NCBI RefSeq assembly: GCF_027579695.1
Contig: NC_083583.1
Coordinates: forward strand, 19,374,757 to 19,438,756
From: Neoarius graeffei
Lineage: Eukaryota > Chordata > Actinopteri > Siluriformes > Ariidae
DNA: 64,000 nt
Reading direction: 5' to 3'
Part shown: positions 21,901 through 32,798 of the stretch, piece by piece
Numbering within the stretch: position 1 is the stretch's first letter
Layout: every line of letters begins with the position of its first letter
Position numbers and translations under genes: made by a program
Notes under the pieces: model-generated
Databases searched by the model: none
What the model was told of the DNA's origin: nothing
What the model saw: only the letters and a program-made list of their open reading frames with translations

Positions 21901-22754
21901 TTAAAGGAACAGTCCACCGTACTTCCATAATGAAATATGCTCTTATCTGAATTGAGACGAGCTGCTCCGTACCTCTCCGAGCTTTGCGCGACCTCCCAGT
22001 CAGTCAGACGCGCTGTCACTCCTGTTAGCAATGTAGCTAGGCTCAGCATGGCCAATGGTATTTTTTGGGGCTGTAGTTAGATGTGACCAAACTCTTCCGC
22101 GTTTTTCCTGTTTACATAGGTTTATATGACCAGTGACATGAAACAAAGTTCAGTTACACAAATTGAAACGTGGCGATTTTCTATGCTATGGAAAGTCCGC
22201 ACTATAATGACAGGCGTACTAACACCTTCTGCGCGCTTCGACAGCGCATTGATACCTTCACTCCTGTTTTTTTTTCTCTCCCCCGCCCCTCGACTAACCT
22301 CTGACTATTACTGACCACAGCACTGATGTTTCCAGTCACATTGGCTGTGTATTGACGGAAGTCAGGGGGGCGGGGGAGAGGGGGAAAACAGGAGTGAAGG
22401 TATCAATGCTCTGTCGAAGCGCGCAGAAGGTGTTAGTATGCCTGTCATTATAGTGCGGACTTTCCATAGCATAGAAAATCGCCACGTTTCAATTTGTGTA
22501 ACTGAACTTTGTTTCATGTCACTGGTCATATAAACCTATGTAAACAGGAAAAACGTGGAAGAGTTTGGTCGCATCTAACTACAGCCCCCAAAAATACCAT
22601 TGGCCATGCTGAGCCTAGCTACATTGCTAACAGGAGTAACAGCGCGTCTGACTGACTGGGAGGTCGCACAAAGCTCGGAGAGGTACGGATCAGCTCGTCT
22701 CAATTCAGAGAAGAGCATATTTCATTATGGAAGTACGGTGGACTGTTCCTTTAA
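21901..22754. repeat. Long palindromic TTAA element (copy 1)
   Basis: Begins TTAAAGGAACAGTCCACCGT and ends ACGGTGGACTGTTCCTTTAA, with arms of about 370-380 bp that are almost complementary. The ~90-bp middle holds a further pairing between TTCACTCCTGTTTTTTTTTC and GGGGGAAAACAGGAGTGAA. TTAA is present at both borders, suggesting a piggyBac/Kolobok-like integrase acting in trans. The copy at 60940-61674 shares the whole arm. Confidence 0.92.
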
Positions 22755-22867
22755 CCCTAGGCCGCGTTAAATTAATGTTCAACTAAACAATGAAATAAGC
22801 TTAGCCTAATGGGGTATTCTTGGTTGATGATGAATTGTTTGCAGTATTTGCTCCCTCCCCAGACACA

Positions 22868-22962
22868 ATGGACATCAGGAAATTCTTTACAAAGAAGCGG
22901 AAAGTCAGTCAAAATTTCCCCACAGGACGTTTTTTTTTTTTTGTCCCAATGGAAATGTTAGT
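22868..22962 (+). pseudogene. hAT transposase start (TTF/ZMYM-like), truncated
   Basis: The ATG at 22868 opens MDIRKFFTKKRKVSQNFPTG, a typical N-terminus of fish hAT transposases that carry a TTF-type zinc finger (MD-I-x-KFF-xKK). The frame then enters a T run and closes. No zinc finger or catalytic domain is recognisable after it. Confidence 0.55.
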
Positions 22963-24207
22963 GCAGTTAGCTGGCTAGTCAATGTTAGGAGATGTATCAG
23001 CTAGCTTAACGTTAGCTATCATTTAATTCAACCCCAGTAGGCCTGCCTTACTGTAATGCCAAGAATGAGGTCAAGTCTGCTCTGATGATATTTATTGATT
23101 CCTTGTTGTGATTTGAAGAACTTGTTTTGTCTGGTCTTTGCCAGTTTTCTGGACAGTAACATGGGAAATCAGTGTATGGGGAAGGAATAATAGAAAGGAA
23201 AGCAATGGAGAGAGATGGATGTTATTCCAGGTGGATTGTGAAGGAAAGGGGGATAAAAGTAATGAAGTGGTAGAAATTGTGGTGGCACCAATGTAAGGAG
23301 TTATATCTATAAATCTATTTGTTGTACTAATCTGTAAATGTTACTGTAGTACCACCATTGCATGTAGGTTGACAAAACTGCACTTGTTCATTGTGTGACG
23401 TTCTCTTTTATGTGTCGTTGCTTGACACAGTGTGATTTTGTGTTATGAAGACTGCATGATGCCATGTCGTTTTTGTTATGAGTATCACTAAAGCGGAAAA
23501 AAGTAAAATGCACCCACTAAAGTCACTGTTGGTGGTTAACAGAATTGCACCTGTTCATTGTGTGAAGTTATTTTTTATGTGTCACCGTTGCTCGGCACAG
23601 TGTGATTTTGTGTTATGAAGTTTGCATGATGCCATGTCATGCCTGTTCATTGTGTGAAATTATGAATATTCTTATTTTTAAACATACAGTTGAGTGTCAC
23701 TATTGCTTGGCACAGTGGCATGTTGTGTTACATCTAAAACTAAATAAAAAAGGAAACACAAAATAAAAAGTAAAATGCACCCATAAAGTCATTGTTGGTG
23801 ATAAATTGTGTCACATTCATCTCATTATCTTAGGCAGAGCAGTGGGTTTAAAAACAGGCTGATGAATATATGGACTAGTTGAATGAGGACTTACTGTTGA
23901 GTCTCTAAAATAGTCATTGAATTAAGTGACTTTTGTAGGTAAAATGAGGTGTTTAACGACCTGTTAAAAATACACCAGAATGCAGGAAATGGCATCTAAT
24001 TAATTAAAAATTTTCTGGGGGAGGACCCCCAGACCCCCCACCAGTGTGTCCCCTCCACATTAAAAATGCTTCTGACGCCCCTGATCACAGCAGTTCCAGT
24101 TCTAATTCAAATCAGGCTTATATTAATGCTCTGGGTCTAAGAAGTTACTGTATCTATACATTTTTTTTACATATCTGTATTAATAATAACCCAGTTTTAC
24201 AAACATA

Positions 24208-24441
24208 TTATTTAACAAAGACAAATGTATACTTCTTAATACATTGCATGACCAAAAGTTTGTGGACATCTGTGGATGTCGTTCTTTCCCCAAACTGTTG
24301 CCACAAATTTGGAAGCACACAATTATCTAGAATGTCTTTGTATGCTATAGCGTGACATTTTCCCTTCACTGGAACTAAGAGGCCCGAACCTGTTCCAGCA
24401 TCATAATGTCCCTGTACACAAAGTGAGCTCCATGAAGACAT
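24208..24441 (-). pseudogene. Tc1-family transposase relic, catalytic-domain fragment
   Basis: The minus frame contains GLLVPVKGKCHAIAYKDILD then NCVLPNLWQQFGE, a well-known segment between the first and second catalytic Asp of Tc1 transposases. It is truncated on both sides and not followed by the HDNAP-type motif. It overlaps the left end of the element at 24248. Confidence 0.75.
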
Positions 24442-25107
24442 GGTTTGTCAAGGACATCAACCCAAATTAACACCTTTGGTTTGCAGTGAACGCAGACTGC
24501 AAACCAAGCCTTCTCACCTGACATCAGTGCCTGATCTCACTAATGCTTTTGTGGCTGAATGAACGCAAATCCCCACAGCCACGCTCCAAAATCAAGTGGA
24601 AAGCCTTTCCAGAAGAGTGGGGGTTATTATAACAGGAAAGGGGAACTAAATCTAGAATAGGATGTTCACCAAGCATATATGAGTGTTATGGTCAGGTGTG
24701 GGCAGCACGGTGGTGTAGTGGTTAGCGCTGTCGCCTCACAGCAAGAAGGTCCTGGGTTTGAGCCCCGGGGCCAGCGGGGGCCTTTCTGTGTGGAGTTTGC
24801 ATGTTCTCCCCGTGTCCGCGTGGGTTTCCTCCGGGTGCTCCGGTTTCCCCCACAGTCCAAAGACATGCAGGTTAGGTTAACTGGTGACTCTAAATTGACC
24901 GTAGGTGTGAATGTGAGTGTGAATGGTTGTCTGTGTCTATGTGTCAGCCCTGTGATGACCTGGCGACTTGTCCAGGGTGTACCCTGCCTTTCACCCGTAG
25001 TCAGCTGGGATAGGCTCCAGCTTGCCTGCGACCCTGTAGAAGGATAAAGCGGCTAGAGATAATGAGATGAGATGAGATGGTCAGGTGTCCACAAACTTTT
25101 GACCGTA
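24248..25107. mobile_element. Tc1-like element relic, split by a SINE
   Basis: Inverted ends: TGACCAAAAGTTTGTGGACA at 24248 and TGTCCACAAACTTTTGACC ending at about 25105, followed by TATA. The interior holds a decayed transposase fragment and a full-length SINE. Confidence 0.78.
24700..25076 (+). mobile_element. tRNA-headed SINE, young subfamily, 'GAAGGATAAAG' variant
   Basis: ATGGTCAGGTGT at 24688-24699 and 25077-25088 is a perfect 12-bp target duplication. The tail reads CCCTGTAGAAGGATAAAGCG, lacking the ACA-containing segment of the common GAACAGGATAAAG form. Confidence 0.95.
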
Positions 25108-25112
25108 TATAG

Positions 25113-26003
25113 ATGACTTGCAACCATGTGATCAAAATGTGCTACGTCATGAGCGTCCGCCATGATGGTGGATATACAAAGCAACTAAGATGGCAGCCGC
25201 TGAAAGCGTGTCTGTAAACAATGCTGAATTTTCTCAGTATTACCGCGATTTGAACGGTTGAGCGAAGATTTGATACAAAGAGAAGATAGATATGTGTGGT
25301 TTTGACCCACAAAAAAGTCAGACTTTTCTGATGATAAGACGCTTCTACTAACCATCGAGTACCCAGATGTCGCGTTCTATCTTGTTTGGCTGCCGAAGAA
25401 TCAAGTTCGACCTTGGACAAAACATAGCCCATTTTCTGAGTGGGTGCCCAGTCTGGATTGTTTCTATCGTATAATTTTGCTGGCGCTCCTAGAAGCGAAA
25501 TGGTAATACACTTGTTAAAATTATAACAACGACCGAGTGAACCACGACAAGAGAACGCTCATTTTATAGCAAAATTCTAGCAACACAAAATAAAATTCTT
25601 CCATGATATTATTGAGAAAGCTTTTGAATCTCATCTGAGATAAAATGATTACTGCAAACACGAGCTGTTTTGGTTTTAGTCTCTGTTAGATCAGCCCTGC
25701 TGATGTTGTTCAGCCGTGTTCGTCTCCTCTCCGTACTAAGCCTCAGAGTTTCCTCGCCCTCTTTCCGAATCACGGACAGAATTCTAAAAAATCAGAACAT
25801 GCCACGGTCACGAGTACTGTTGTGACCATAACCATATACAGCACAAAGATATGGCAGAGCTAAAAGAACATTTAAAGCAGTGGAAAAACAGGGAGAGTTG
25901 CGCACGTGTGATTATGGAATGTCACTTGACCCCGCATTTGTATCTCCATCAACATGGCCGACATCCGGGTTTCTATTTTGCTTTGACGTCACTTGCAAGT
26001 CAA
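25113..26003 (+). mobile_element. Second ISL2EU-like element (decayed)
   Basis: Ends: TGACTTGCAACCATGTGATC, then CCATGATGGTGGATATACAA, mirrored at the right by TTGTATCTCCATCAACATGG...GACGTCACTTGCAAGTCA. The inverted ends run ~65 bp with small gaps. It contains a coding remnant related to the one at 9272-9457. Confidence 0.6.
25190..25506 (+). pseudogene. ISL2EU-type protein remnant, two stops and a frameshift
   Basis: Starts ATG at 25190 (MAAAESVSVNNAEFSQYYRD), meets TGA twice, continues YKEKIDMCGFDP, then shifts frame within an A run near 25311-25317. It runs on as DDKTLLLTIEYPDVAFYLVW and RPWTKHSPFSEWVPSLDCFY to TAA at 25504-25506. The YxxKIDxxGxDP block matches the fragment at 9272-9457. 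By resemblance this is the N-terminal half of the protein encoded beside THAP in ISL2EU elements. Clearly inactive. Confidence 0.6.
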
Positions 26004-26120
26004 GGGTTTTGTTTTCTGTTAGGAGACGTTGAATGGAAGGAGTCTCCAGTGTCAATGCTTTGTACCAGTTTTCCAACATTATAAGCGGTGGCTTTTTTTT
26101 TTTTTGTCTTATTAACTGAG

Positions 26121-26211
26121 AGAAGAAGAAGAAGCCTTTATTTGTCACATGCACACTCAAGCACGGTGAAATTCATTCATTTAACCCATCTGAAGCAGTG
26201 AACACACGCAT

Positions 26212-26257
<46 letters not shown>

Positions 26258-26509
26258 CCAGAGCAGTGGGCAGCTATGCTACAGCGACTGGGGAGCAGTT
26301 GGGGGTTTGGTGCCTTGCTCAAGGGCACTTCAGCTCAAGGCCGCCCCGTGTTAACTTAACCTGCATGTCTTTGGACTGTGGGGGAAACCGGAGCACCCGG
26401 AGGAAACCCAAGCAGACACAGGGAGAACATGCAAACTCCACACAGAAAGGCCCTCGCCAGCCACTGGGCTTGAACCCAGAACCTTCTTGCTGTGAGATAA
26501 CAGTGCTAA
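26121..26509 (-). mobile_element. Chimeric SINE, copy 2
   Basis: Same architecture as 15966-16343: tRNA-type head and AACATGCAAACTCCACAC body at the right, then GCAGTGGGCAGCTATGCTAC, a (CA)n expansion at 26214-26254 and a GAAGAAGAAGCCTTTATTTG tail at the left. The head is truncated around the A box. Confidence 0.85.
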
Positions 26510-26761
26510 GACAAAGAGAGGGAGAGAGGCTGCTGAGGGAATGACTGGTTATAGCTGCTATAACATTGTCTTGTGGATGTTTCACAACATGGTGGTGTAG
26601 TGGTTAGCGCTGTCGCCTCACAGCAAGAAGGTCTGGGTTCGAGCCCCGTGGCCGGTGAGGGCCTTTCTGTGCGGAGTTTGCATGTTGTCCGTGTGGGTTT
26701 CCTCCGGGTGCTCCGGTTTCCCCCAAAGACATGCAGGTTAGGTTAACTGGTGACTCTAAAT

Positions 26762-28259
26762 CAGTGGCGGCTGGTAGTCTTTCAAACAGGGGAGGCTGGT
26801 CGGTTACGATATTTCCAGATTTTAAAAGAAAAACACATCAATTTTGCCCATACTCTTACCTCTGATCTGGCTGATTGTTGGCAGGGTCACAAACTGTGAA
26901 ATAACAGGTTCTTTTGGCCCATTAGCCTACTGTCCAATATACATGATGGTGGTGTTGGGGGGGGGGGTATATTTTATATTTTAAAATTGTGGCATGTTGT
27001 TTAAAAATTGACCTAGGCTGTGTTTTTGTTTAAAAATGTTTTCCAAATTGTAGCGGTGTTTAATTCATATCCAGAAAAATATATATTCCAATATAATATA
27101 CTCAACATAAATATTTTAAATAGATTCTATATTTTTGGTCCATCCATGACATAAGTAGCCTATTTACTGTTGTTGATGTGGGTCACTTGCTGTTAGCCAA
27201 TTCACTTTCTCATACCAGGAAAGCTGAAAGGAATGAGTATTATTCCCTACCTTTTTCACCAAGTCAATTTGAGGCGTTGGTCTACCCTGCTCTTTAATTT
27301 TAATTTTTTCCTCGAAAGGAAGACTGGCAAATGGCTTCACCAAAATTAAATCAGCAATGCTTGGCATCCGTGCGCAGCTTTCTTGCTAGCTGACTAGCCC
27401 CCTCAAGTTCAAGTTCAGTCACTCAAATAAACAAAATTTCTGGAACTAAGATAGCAAACTTGACAACACTATATTTACAGTGAAAATATATACAAACTAA
27501 AAAAGCTGGTAGAAACCGTATGTAATGAATGAAATCGAAATGTAAGCCGATCTCTTACAATACACCACAGCACTTGCAAATCCGCATGGGACTGAACTGA
27601 TGTTGCCAGATACTGCTGATGTTATCCAGCCCAAAATATGTTCAAAACCTGCCAAAAAGCACTTAAAACTGCCCAATCTGGCAACACTGTAACCGCTGCC
27701 TGTCTATAGTTGAAACGAGCTGTCAATCAAAGAAAATATCCGGCCGCTTTCACCAATCACCAGTCTCCTCGCGGAAACTGCCATGTCCCTCCCATGTGAG
27801 GCTCGGAGTCCGTGGGCGGGCATTTTCGCAGTATTTGTCCAATAACCGTCTTGCATTTTGAGATTGAAAAGCGCATAGCTCCCAAATGCCATTGAAGTCC
27901 ATTGAGGCTGGGAGTCCGTGAGACTCCGTGGGCGGGCGTTTTCACAGTATTTGTCCAATAATCGTCTTGCATTTTGAGATTGACAAGCACATAGCTCCAA
28001 ATCCACTGAGGCTGGGCTGCATCGCGTTGTCACGAGGGGGAAAAACTCACGCACACATTAGGCGAACTGGGGAAAGTTATAACGGAATGATTTCGCACTG
28101 TAGTTGGGTTGAGCACATATATTTCTATGATTCTGGATCTGAAATAGCAATGTTATAAGGTCGGCTATAACATAAGCCTAGCGCAATTCATCCTACACGA
28201 TGTTCGTCATTTTTAGAGGAGGCTGAGCCTCCCTCGTTGTCTTAGAGCAATCGCCCATG
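26762..28259 (-). mobile_element. hAT element, 1.5 kb, inserted in a SINE
   Basis: Perfect 8-bp duplication CTCTAAAT (26754-26761 and 28260-28267). Ends CAGTGGCGGCTGGTAG and the complement of CATGGGCGATTGCTCT, imperfect inverted repeats of hAT type. The same CAGTGGCGGCTGGT end bounds the element at 45154. Contains a transposase exon on minus and two ~125-bp copies of a repeat (about 27775-27895 and 27900-28015, sharing CCGTGGGCGGGC and CAGTATTTGTCCAATAA). Confidence 0.9.
27164..27367 (-). pseudogene. hAT transposase TTF-domain fragment
   Basis: The minus frame contains FEEKIKIKEQGRPTPQIDLV then SFQLSWYEKVNWLTASD. This matches the region just before and into the TTF-type zinc finger of ZMYM1-like hAT transposases (K..GRPTP....F...WY.K..WL). 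The zinc-binding FCFPC part is not reached. Confidence 0.65.
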
Positions 28260-28429
28260 CTCTAAATTGACTGTAGGTGTGAATGGTTGTCTATATGTCA
28301 GCCCTGTGATGACCTGGCGACTTGTCCAGGGTGTACCCCGCCTTTCACCCGTAGTCAGCTGGGATAGGCTCCAGCTTGCCTGCGACCCTGTAGAACAGGA
28401 TAAACCGGCTAGAGATAATGAGATGAGGA

Positions 28430-29856
28430 TTTCTTTTGTTGGTTTTTTTTGGCGTGTAAAGCTTCTCCCATATATTCAGCCGCACATAACATATTTTTGT
28501 CTTTTTTTCCCTCTCAAAACAAGGTCAGATTTATAACCTTATACTGTAATTTGAATTCAAAGGTCTTGACATGAAAGCAAGCTTGTAAATGTATACCATT
28601 TCTAATATATGTAATATACCACCTTAATGTGGTTTGAGGCTTTCAGCCTGCACTCTGTCTTACCACCCATAACCTCGCCGCTCTGAATCATACACAGCCA
28701 TTAGACCCGCGCACATCTCGATCAGACCTGTCCGATTACAGATTTGTTCTTTCAGTGGAACAATAGCACAAAGAGATGCGTATATATTTATAGCATATTT
28801 ATAACTGGTCCACAGTGCGGGATTGCTCCGGTCACATGCCTGTGAGTGCCAGGATGACCACCAAAGACAGCAGAGATGCATATCTTCAAAACACTGCATT
28901 ACAGAATTGAGTTAAAGAGACATTTAGTGTGCAAATATTTGGACATCAAAACCTTCGCCTGTTGCCTGGAGACGACCGTTCTTCCTGGGTTTGGGGTAAA
29001 GTGCAGCAATGGTTGCTTTCAGTCACTTAGTTGCATGCTGATTTCTACGATAATTTTGCAGTTGTAAAGAAAAAGACTTGCATTTTGTGTTCACGCTGTC
29101 AGGTCAGCATGCTGTTTGCTTCAAATTTTCTTTTCATTTCATTTCGTGCTTCGTGAAAAGGGAGAAAAAGAAAGCAACACTGAGGCATTTTCTATTTCCC
29201 TAAATTCAAATACACCAAACATCACAGGCATGTAGCCAAGATATTCTAATCAGTTTTAATTAAATTTTGTTAATTGTGTTTCTCTAGTACAGTATATTGC
29301 TGCCAGTTGTGTGTGTTTTGTCTTTCAGGTACTGAACAGAAGAATGTGATGAATGCATACGTGGAGCAGAACATCAACAATGTCATCTAATCAACATTCT
29401 TCCATAATGATTTTTTTTGTTTGTTTGTTTAATGGTAACAGTATGAATACCCAGCTTCCTCTTATGCAGATTAAGTCTGGGTCTTACTTTTCAACTCCAA
29501 ACATTCCTGACAAATTTTTAATGACGCATATTTTCCGAGCTCTATTATCCTGTTAATTGGAATGAAAGGCATCTTGAAGCTGCGAGGTATGTTGCATAGT
29601 TTATGGTGACCCTAAAGTTCATGAAGTTCACTCACATACAGAAGAGAACAGTACTTGATTGAGAAAGCCTCTAGAGCGGTCCACAAGAGGGCGATGTATG
29701 TTCTCACGCTCCTTTTCCATGACATTCAGTACACAAGAGTCAAGACGTTGTATTTCAAAATGTTATGGTGACACCGTAGGACATCATAGGACATGTGTTG
29801 ATGTAGAGGTGCTGTCAGAGACATTTCCATTACAGACAGGCATCATGCAGACAAAA
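28430..29856. other. Repeat-poor stretch, possible conserved non-coding DNA at 28.62-29.06 kb
   Basis: No element termini or SINE pieces. The sub-block 28620-29060 is compositionally balanced and complex. No supported ORF. Regulatory function is a guess. Confidence 0.3.
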
Positions 29857-29869
29857 TAGATGTAAAGAT

Positions 29870-29997
29870 CTCATCTCATCATCTCTAGCCGCTTTATCCT
29901 GTTCTACAGGGTTGCAGGCAAGCTGGAGCCTATCCCAGCTGACTACGGGCGAAAGGCGGGGTACACCCTGGACAAGTCGCCAGGTCATCACAGGGCT
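29870..29997 (-). mobile_element. tRNA-headed SINE, 5'-truncated
   Basis: Only the 3' ~128 bp is present. TAGATGTAAAGAT at 29857-29869 and 29998-30010 is a perfect 13-bp target duplication, the hallmark of LINE-driven insertion with 5' truncation. It abuts a Tc1 element. Confidence 0.95.
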
Positions 29998-30008
29998 TAG
30001 ATGTAAAG

Positions 30009-31445
30009 ATACAACCCCAAATCCATAAATTTGGGACACTGTGTAAAACATAAATAAAAAACAGAAAATGATGATTTGTAAATCTTGGAAACCCTATATT
30101 TTGTTGAAAGTAGTACAAAGACAACGTATCAAATGTGGAACCAGAAATTTTATTGTTTTTTTAAAAATATATGCTCACTTTGAATTTGATGTCAGCAACA
30201 CGATTCAAAAAAAGTTGGGACAAGGGCAACAAAAGACTGAAAAAGTTGTGTCATGCTAAAAAACAACTAATTTGGTTAATTGGCAGCAGGTCAGTAACAT
30301 GATTGGGTATATAAAGAGCATCCCAGAGAGGCGGAGTCTCTTGGACGTAAAGATGGGGAGGGGTTCACCGCTCTGTGAAAGACTGTGTGGGCAAACAGTG
30401 CAACAATTTAAGAATAACGTTCCTCAATGTAAATTGCAAAGAATTTGGGGATCGCATCATCTATGGTACATAATATTATTAAAATTTTCAGAGAATCTGG
30501 AGAAATCTCTGTATGCAAGAGACAAGGCTGAAAACTAACATTGGATGTCTGTGATCTTCAGACCCTCAGGCGACACTGCATTAAAAGCAGACACGTGTCT
30601 GTAGTGGAAATCACTGTATGGGCTCAGGAACACTTCAGAAAACCATCGTCTGTGAAAACAGTTCATTACTGCATCCACAAATGCAAGTTCAAACCAGATA
30701 TAAACAATATCCAGAAACACCGCCACCTTCTCTGGGCCCGAGCTCTTTTACGATGAACTGAGGCGAAGTGGAAAATTATACCAAGGTCTGACAAATCAAA
30801 AGTAGAAATTCTTTTTAGAAATCATGGACACCACGTCCTCCAGGCTAAAGAGGAGAGGGACCATCCGGCTTGTTATCGGTGCACAGTTCAAAAGCCAGCA
30901 TCTGTGATGGTATGAGGGGGCATTAGTGCACATGACATGGGTAGCTTGTACATCTGGGAAGGCATCATTAATGCTGAATGATATCTACACATTTCAGAGC
31001 AATATGCTGCCATCCAGACAAAATCTTTTTCAGGGAAGGCCTTCCTTCTTTCAGCACAACAATGCCGAACCGCTTTCTGCACATATTAAAACTGCATGGC
31101 TCCGTAGTAAAAGAGTCCGGGTGCTAAACTGGCCTGCCTGCAGTCCAAACCTGTCTCCTATTTAAAACATTTGGTACATTATGAAGCGCAAAATATGATG
31201 AATATCTCAACAACTGTTGATTAACTGAAATTGTATATCAGCCAAGAATGGGACAACATTTCTCTTTCAAAACTACAGCAATGGGTCTCCTCAGTTCCCA
31301 AGCATTTACAGAGTGTTGTTAAAAGTAGAGGTGATGCAACACAGTGGCAAACATGCCTCTGTCCCAACTTTTTTTAAACGTGTTGCTGACATCAAATTCA
31401 GAATGAACATATATTTTTCAAAAAACAATCAAAAGTGAAATATCA
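30009..31445 (+). mobile_element. Tc1-like element, right end lost
   Basis: Left end TACAACCCCAAATCCATAAA, as in other fish Tc1 elements (compare 62420). Inner inverted segments GATTCAAAAAAAGTTGGGAC (30202) and GTCCCAACTTTTTTTAAACG (31363) pair. The expected outer right terminus is absent. Confidence 0.85.
30353..31350 (+). pseudogene. Tc1-family transposase, catalytically dead
   Basis: Homologous, segment by segment, to the intact protein at 62642-63664: MGRGSPLCERL at the start, LQTLRRHCIKSRHVSVVEIT, WPACSPNLSPI near the end, and the GDATQWQ-like terminus at about 31350. The frame is broken many times. The first Asp survives (RSDKS), the second is Asn (FQHNNAEP) and the Glu codon of the third motif is a stop. 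It is about 1.0 kb long, near full length. Confidence 0.92.
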
Positions 31446-31450
31446 TACCT

Positions 31451-31860
31451 GGTATTTACTATTAGCTAGAATTTACCTCACTTCCCTAGCTAATTATGCT
31501 AGCTTCTGGAAATGATGCTAGTCTAACTTGACATTAGCAAGGAGAACAAGCTAGCTTAGTTCAATATAACCAGTTATTGTTAGCAAATTATTGAAACGTA
31601 CCTCAGCAAGCTTTTTCAAATTGGCTGAAGTTCATGCCATACAGTACGGCAAAGCAAACACCACATTTTATACAAGTCACAACTGGCAGGTTTTTTTTCT
31701 ACATTGCTGAACTTTTAGATGAGATGCTAAACAGAAAATATCAGATACTAAACTAGGCGCGCTGAATGATGTATAGCATACAGTCATTGGTGGGAAGCGA
31801 GAAGATATTTGTAATGACTACTTTGGAGGTCTAAATAAAATTGTAAGGCGTGAAAAAGGT
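31451..31860. other. Intergenic, nothing recognised
   Basis: About 400 bp between the Tc1 relic and a SINE. It contains several GCTAGC-like motifs but no element ends or frame. Confidence 0.4.
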
Positions 31861-31863
31861 TTT

Positions 31864-32214
31864 CGCACTGTCACCTCACAGCAAGAAGGACCTGGGTTCA
31901 AGCTCAGCGGCCGACGAGGGCCTTTCTGCGTGGAGTTTGCAAGTTCTCCCCGTGCCTGCATGGGTTTCCTCCGGGTGCTCCGGTTTCCCCCACAGTCCAA
32001 AGACATGCAGGTTAGGCTAACTGGTGGCTCTAAATTGACCGTAGGTGTGAATGTGAGTGTGAATGGTTGTTTGTCTTTATGTGTCAGCTCTGCGATGATC
32101 TGGCGACTTGTCCAGGGTGTACCCCGCCTCTCGCCCATAGTCAGCTGGGATAAGCTCCAGCTTGCCTGCGACCCTGTACAGGATAAGTGGCTACAGATGA
32201 TGGATGGATGGATG
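31864..32214 (+). mobile_element. tRNA-headed SINE, old subfamily, A box missing
   Basis: Starts inside the head (CGCACTGTCACCTCACAGC) and ends GATGATGGATGGATGGATG. GAAAAAGGTTTT on the left and GAAAAGTGTTTT on the right may be a diverged target duplication. Confidence 0.88.
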
Positions 32215-32542
32215 AAAAGTGTTTTTCATACCATTAAGCCAGAGTACAAGTGTTCAGTTGGAATGATACCAATAAAGTATAAATATGGCAAAATAGTACT
32301 TGAGTATCGTAAGTAAGTACAATTACTCAAGTGTTTTCTGCCTCTACTCTTCATTCTTGCTGGAACATGAAGCTTCAGCAGTGCTGTATTTGCAGCACTT
32401 ATATTCTACTTAATCACACCTGTCAAAACCAATGCAAGTGGAAAAAGAGTGCTAATACTCAAGTCTGTAATCTAAGTATTTATTATTATACTGTTAACAT
32501 TAATTCTGTCAGGTAATGTTGCAATTTGCCCTTTGGGGGATG

Positions 32543-32636
<94 letters not shown>
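32543..32636. repeat. Compound microsatellite (AATC)n(TATC)n
   Basis: About 9 AATC units followed by about 14 TATC units, uninterrupted. A likely polymorphic marker. Confidence 0.97.
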
Positions 32637-32798
32637 AGAAACATTTACACTCACTGGCCACCTTATTAGGTACACCTAGCTAGTATACCTTTAGGGGGTA
32701 CAACGGCTTGTACCCTCCAAGGTACTTATTTGTACCATTTATATACTGATTGGGAAAATATATGTACCTTTTTGACCCTAAAAAGGTATACAGTTACC

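Larger units (their letters stand above)
21538..24083 (+). mobile_element. hAT element, 2.5 kb, perfect 8-bp target duplication
   Basis: ATCACAGC at 21530-21537 and again at 24084-24091. Ends: CATGGGCGTCGCCACCATT at the left and the complement of CAGGGGCGTCAGAAGCATT at the right, typical hAT termini. It contains a transposase start at 22868 and a nested TTAA palindrome (21901-22754). The remainder up to 24083 has no long frame, so it is a dead or non-autonomous copy. Confidence 0.85.
26585..28427 (+). mobile_element. tRNA-headed SINE split by a hAT element
   Basis: The 5' piece is 26585-26761 (to GACTCTAAAT) and the 3' piece is 28260-28427 (from CTCTAAATTGACTGTAGG to GATAATGAGATGAGG). CTCTAAAT appears once in intact SINEs and is duplicated here at both sides of the 26762-28259 insert. 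Confidence 0.92.
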
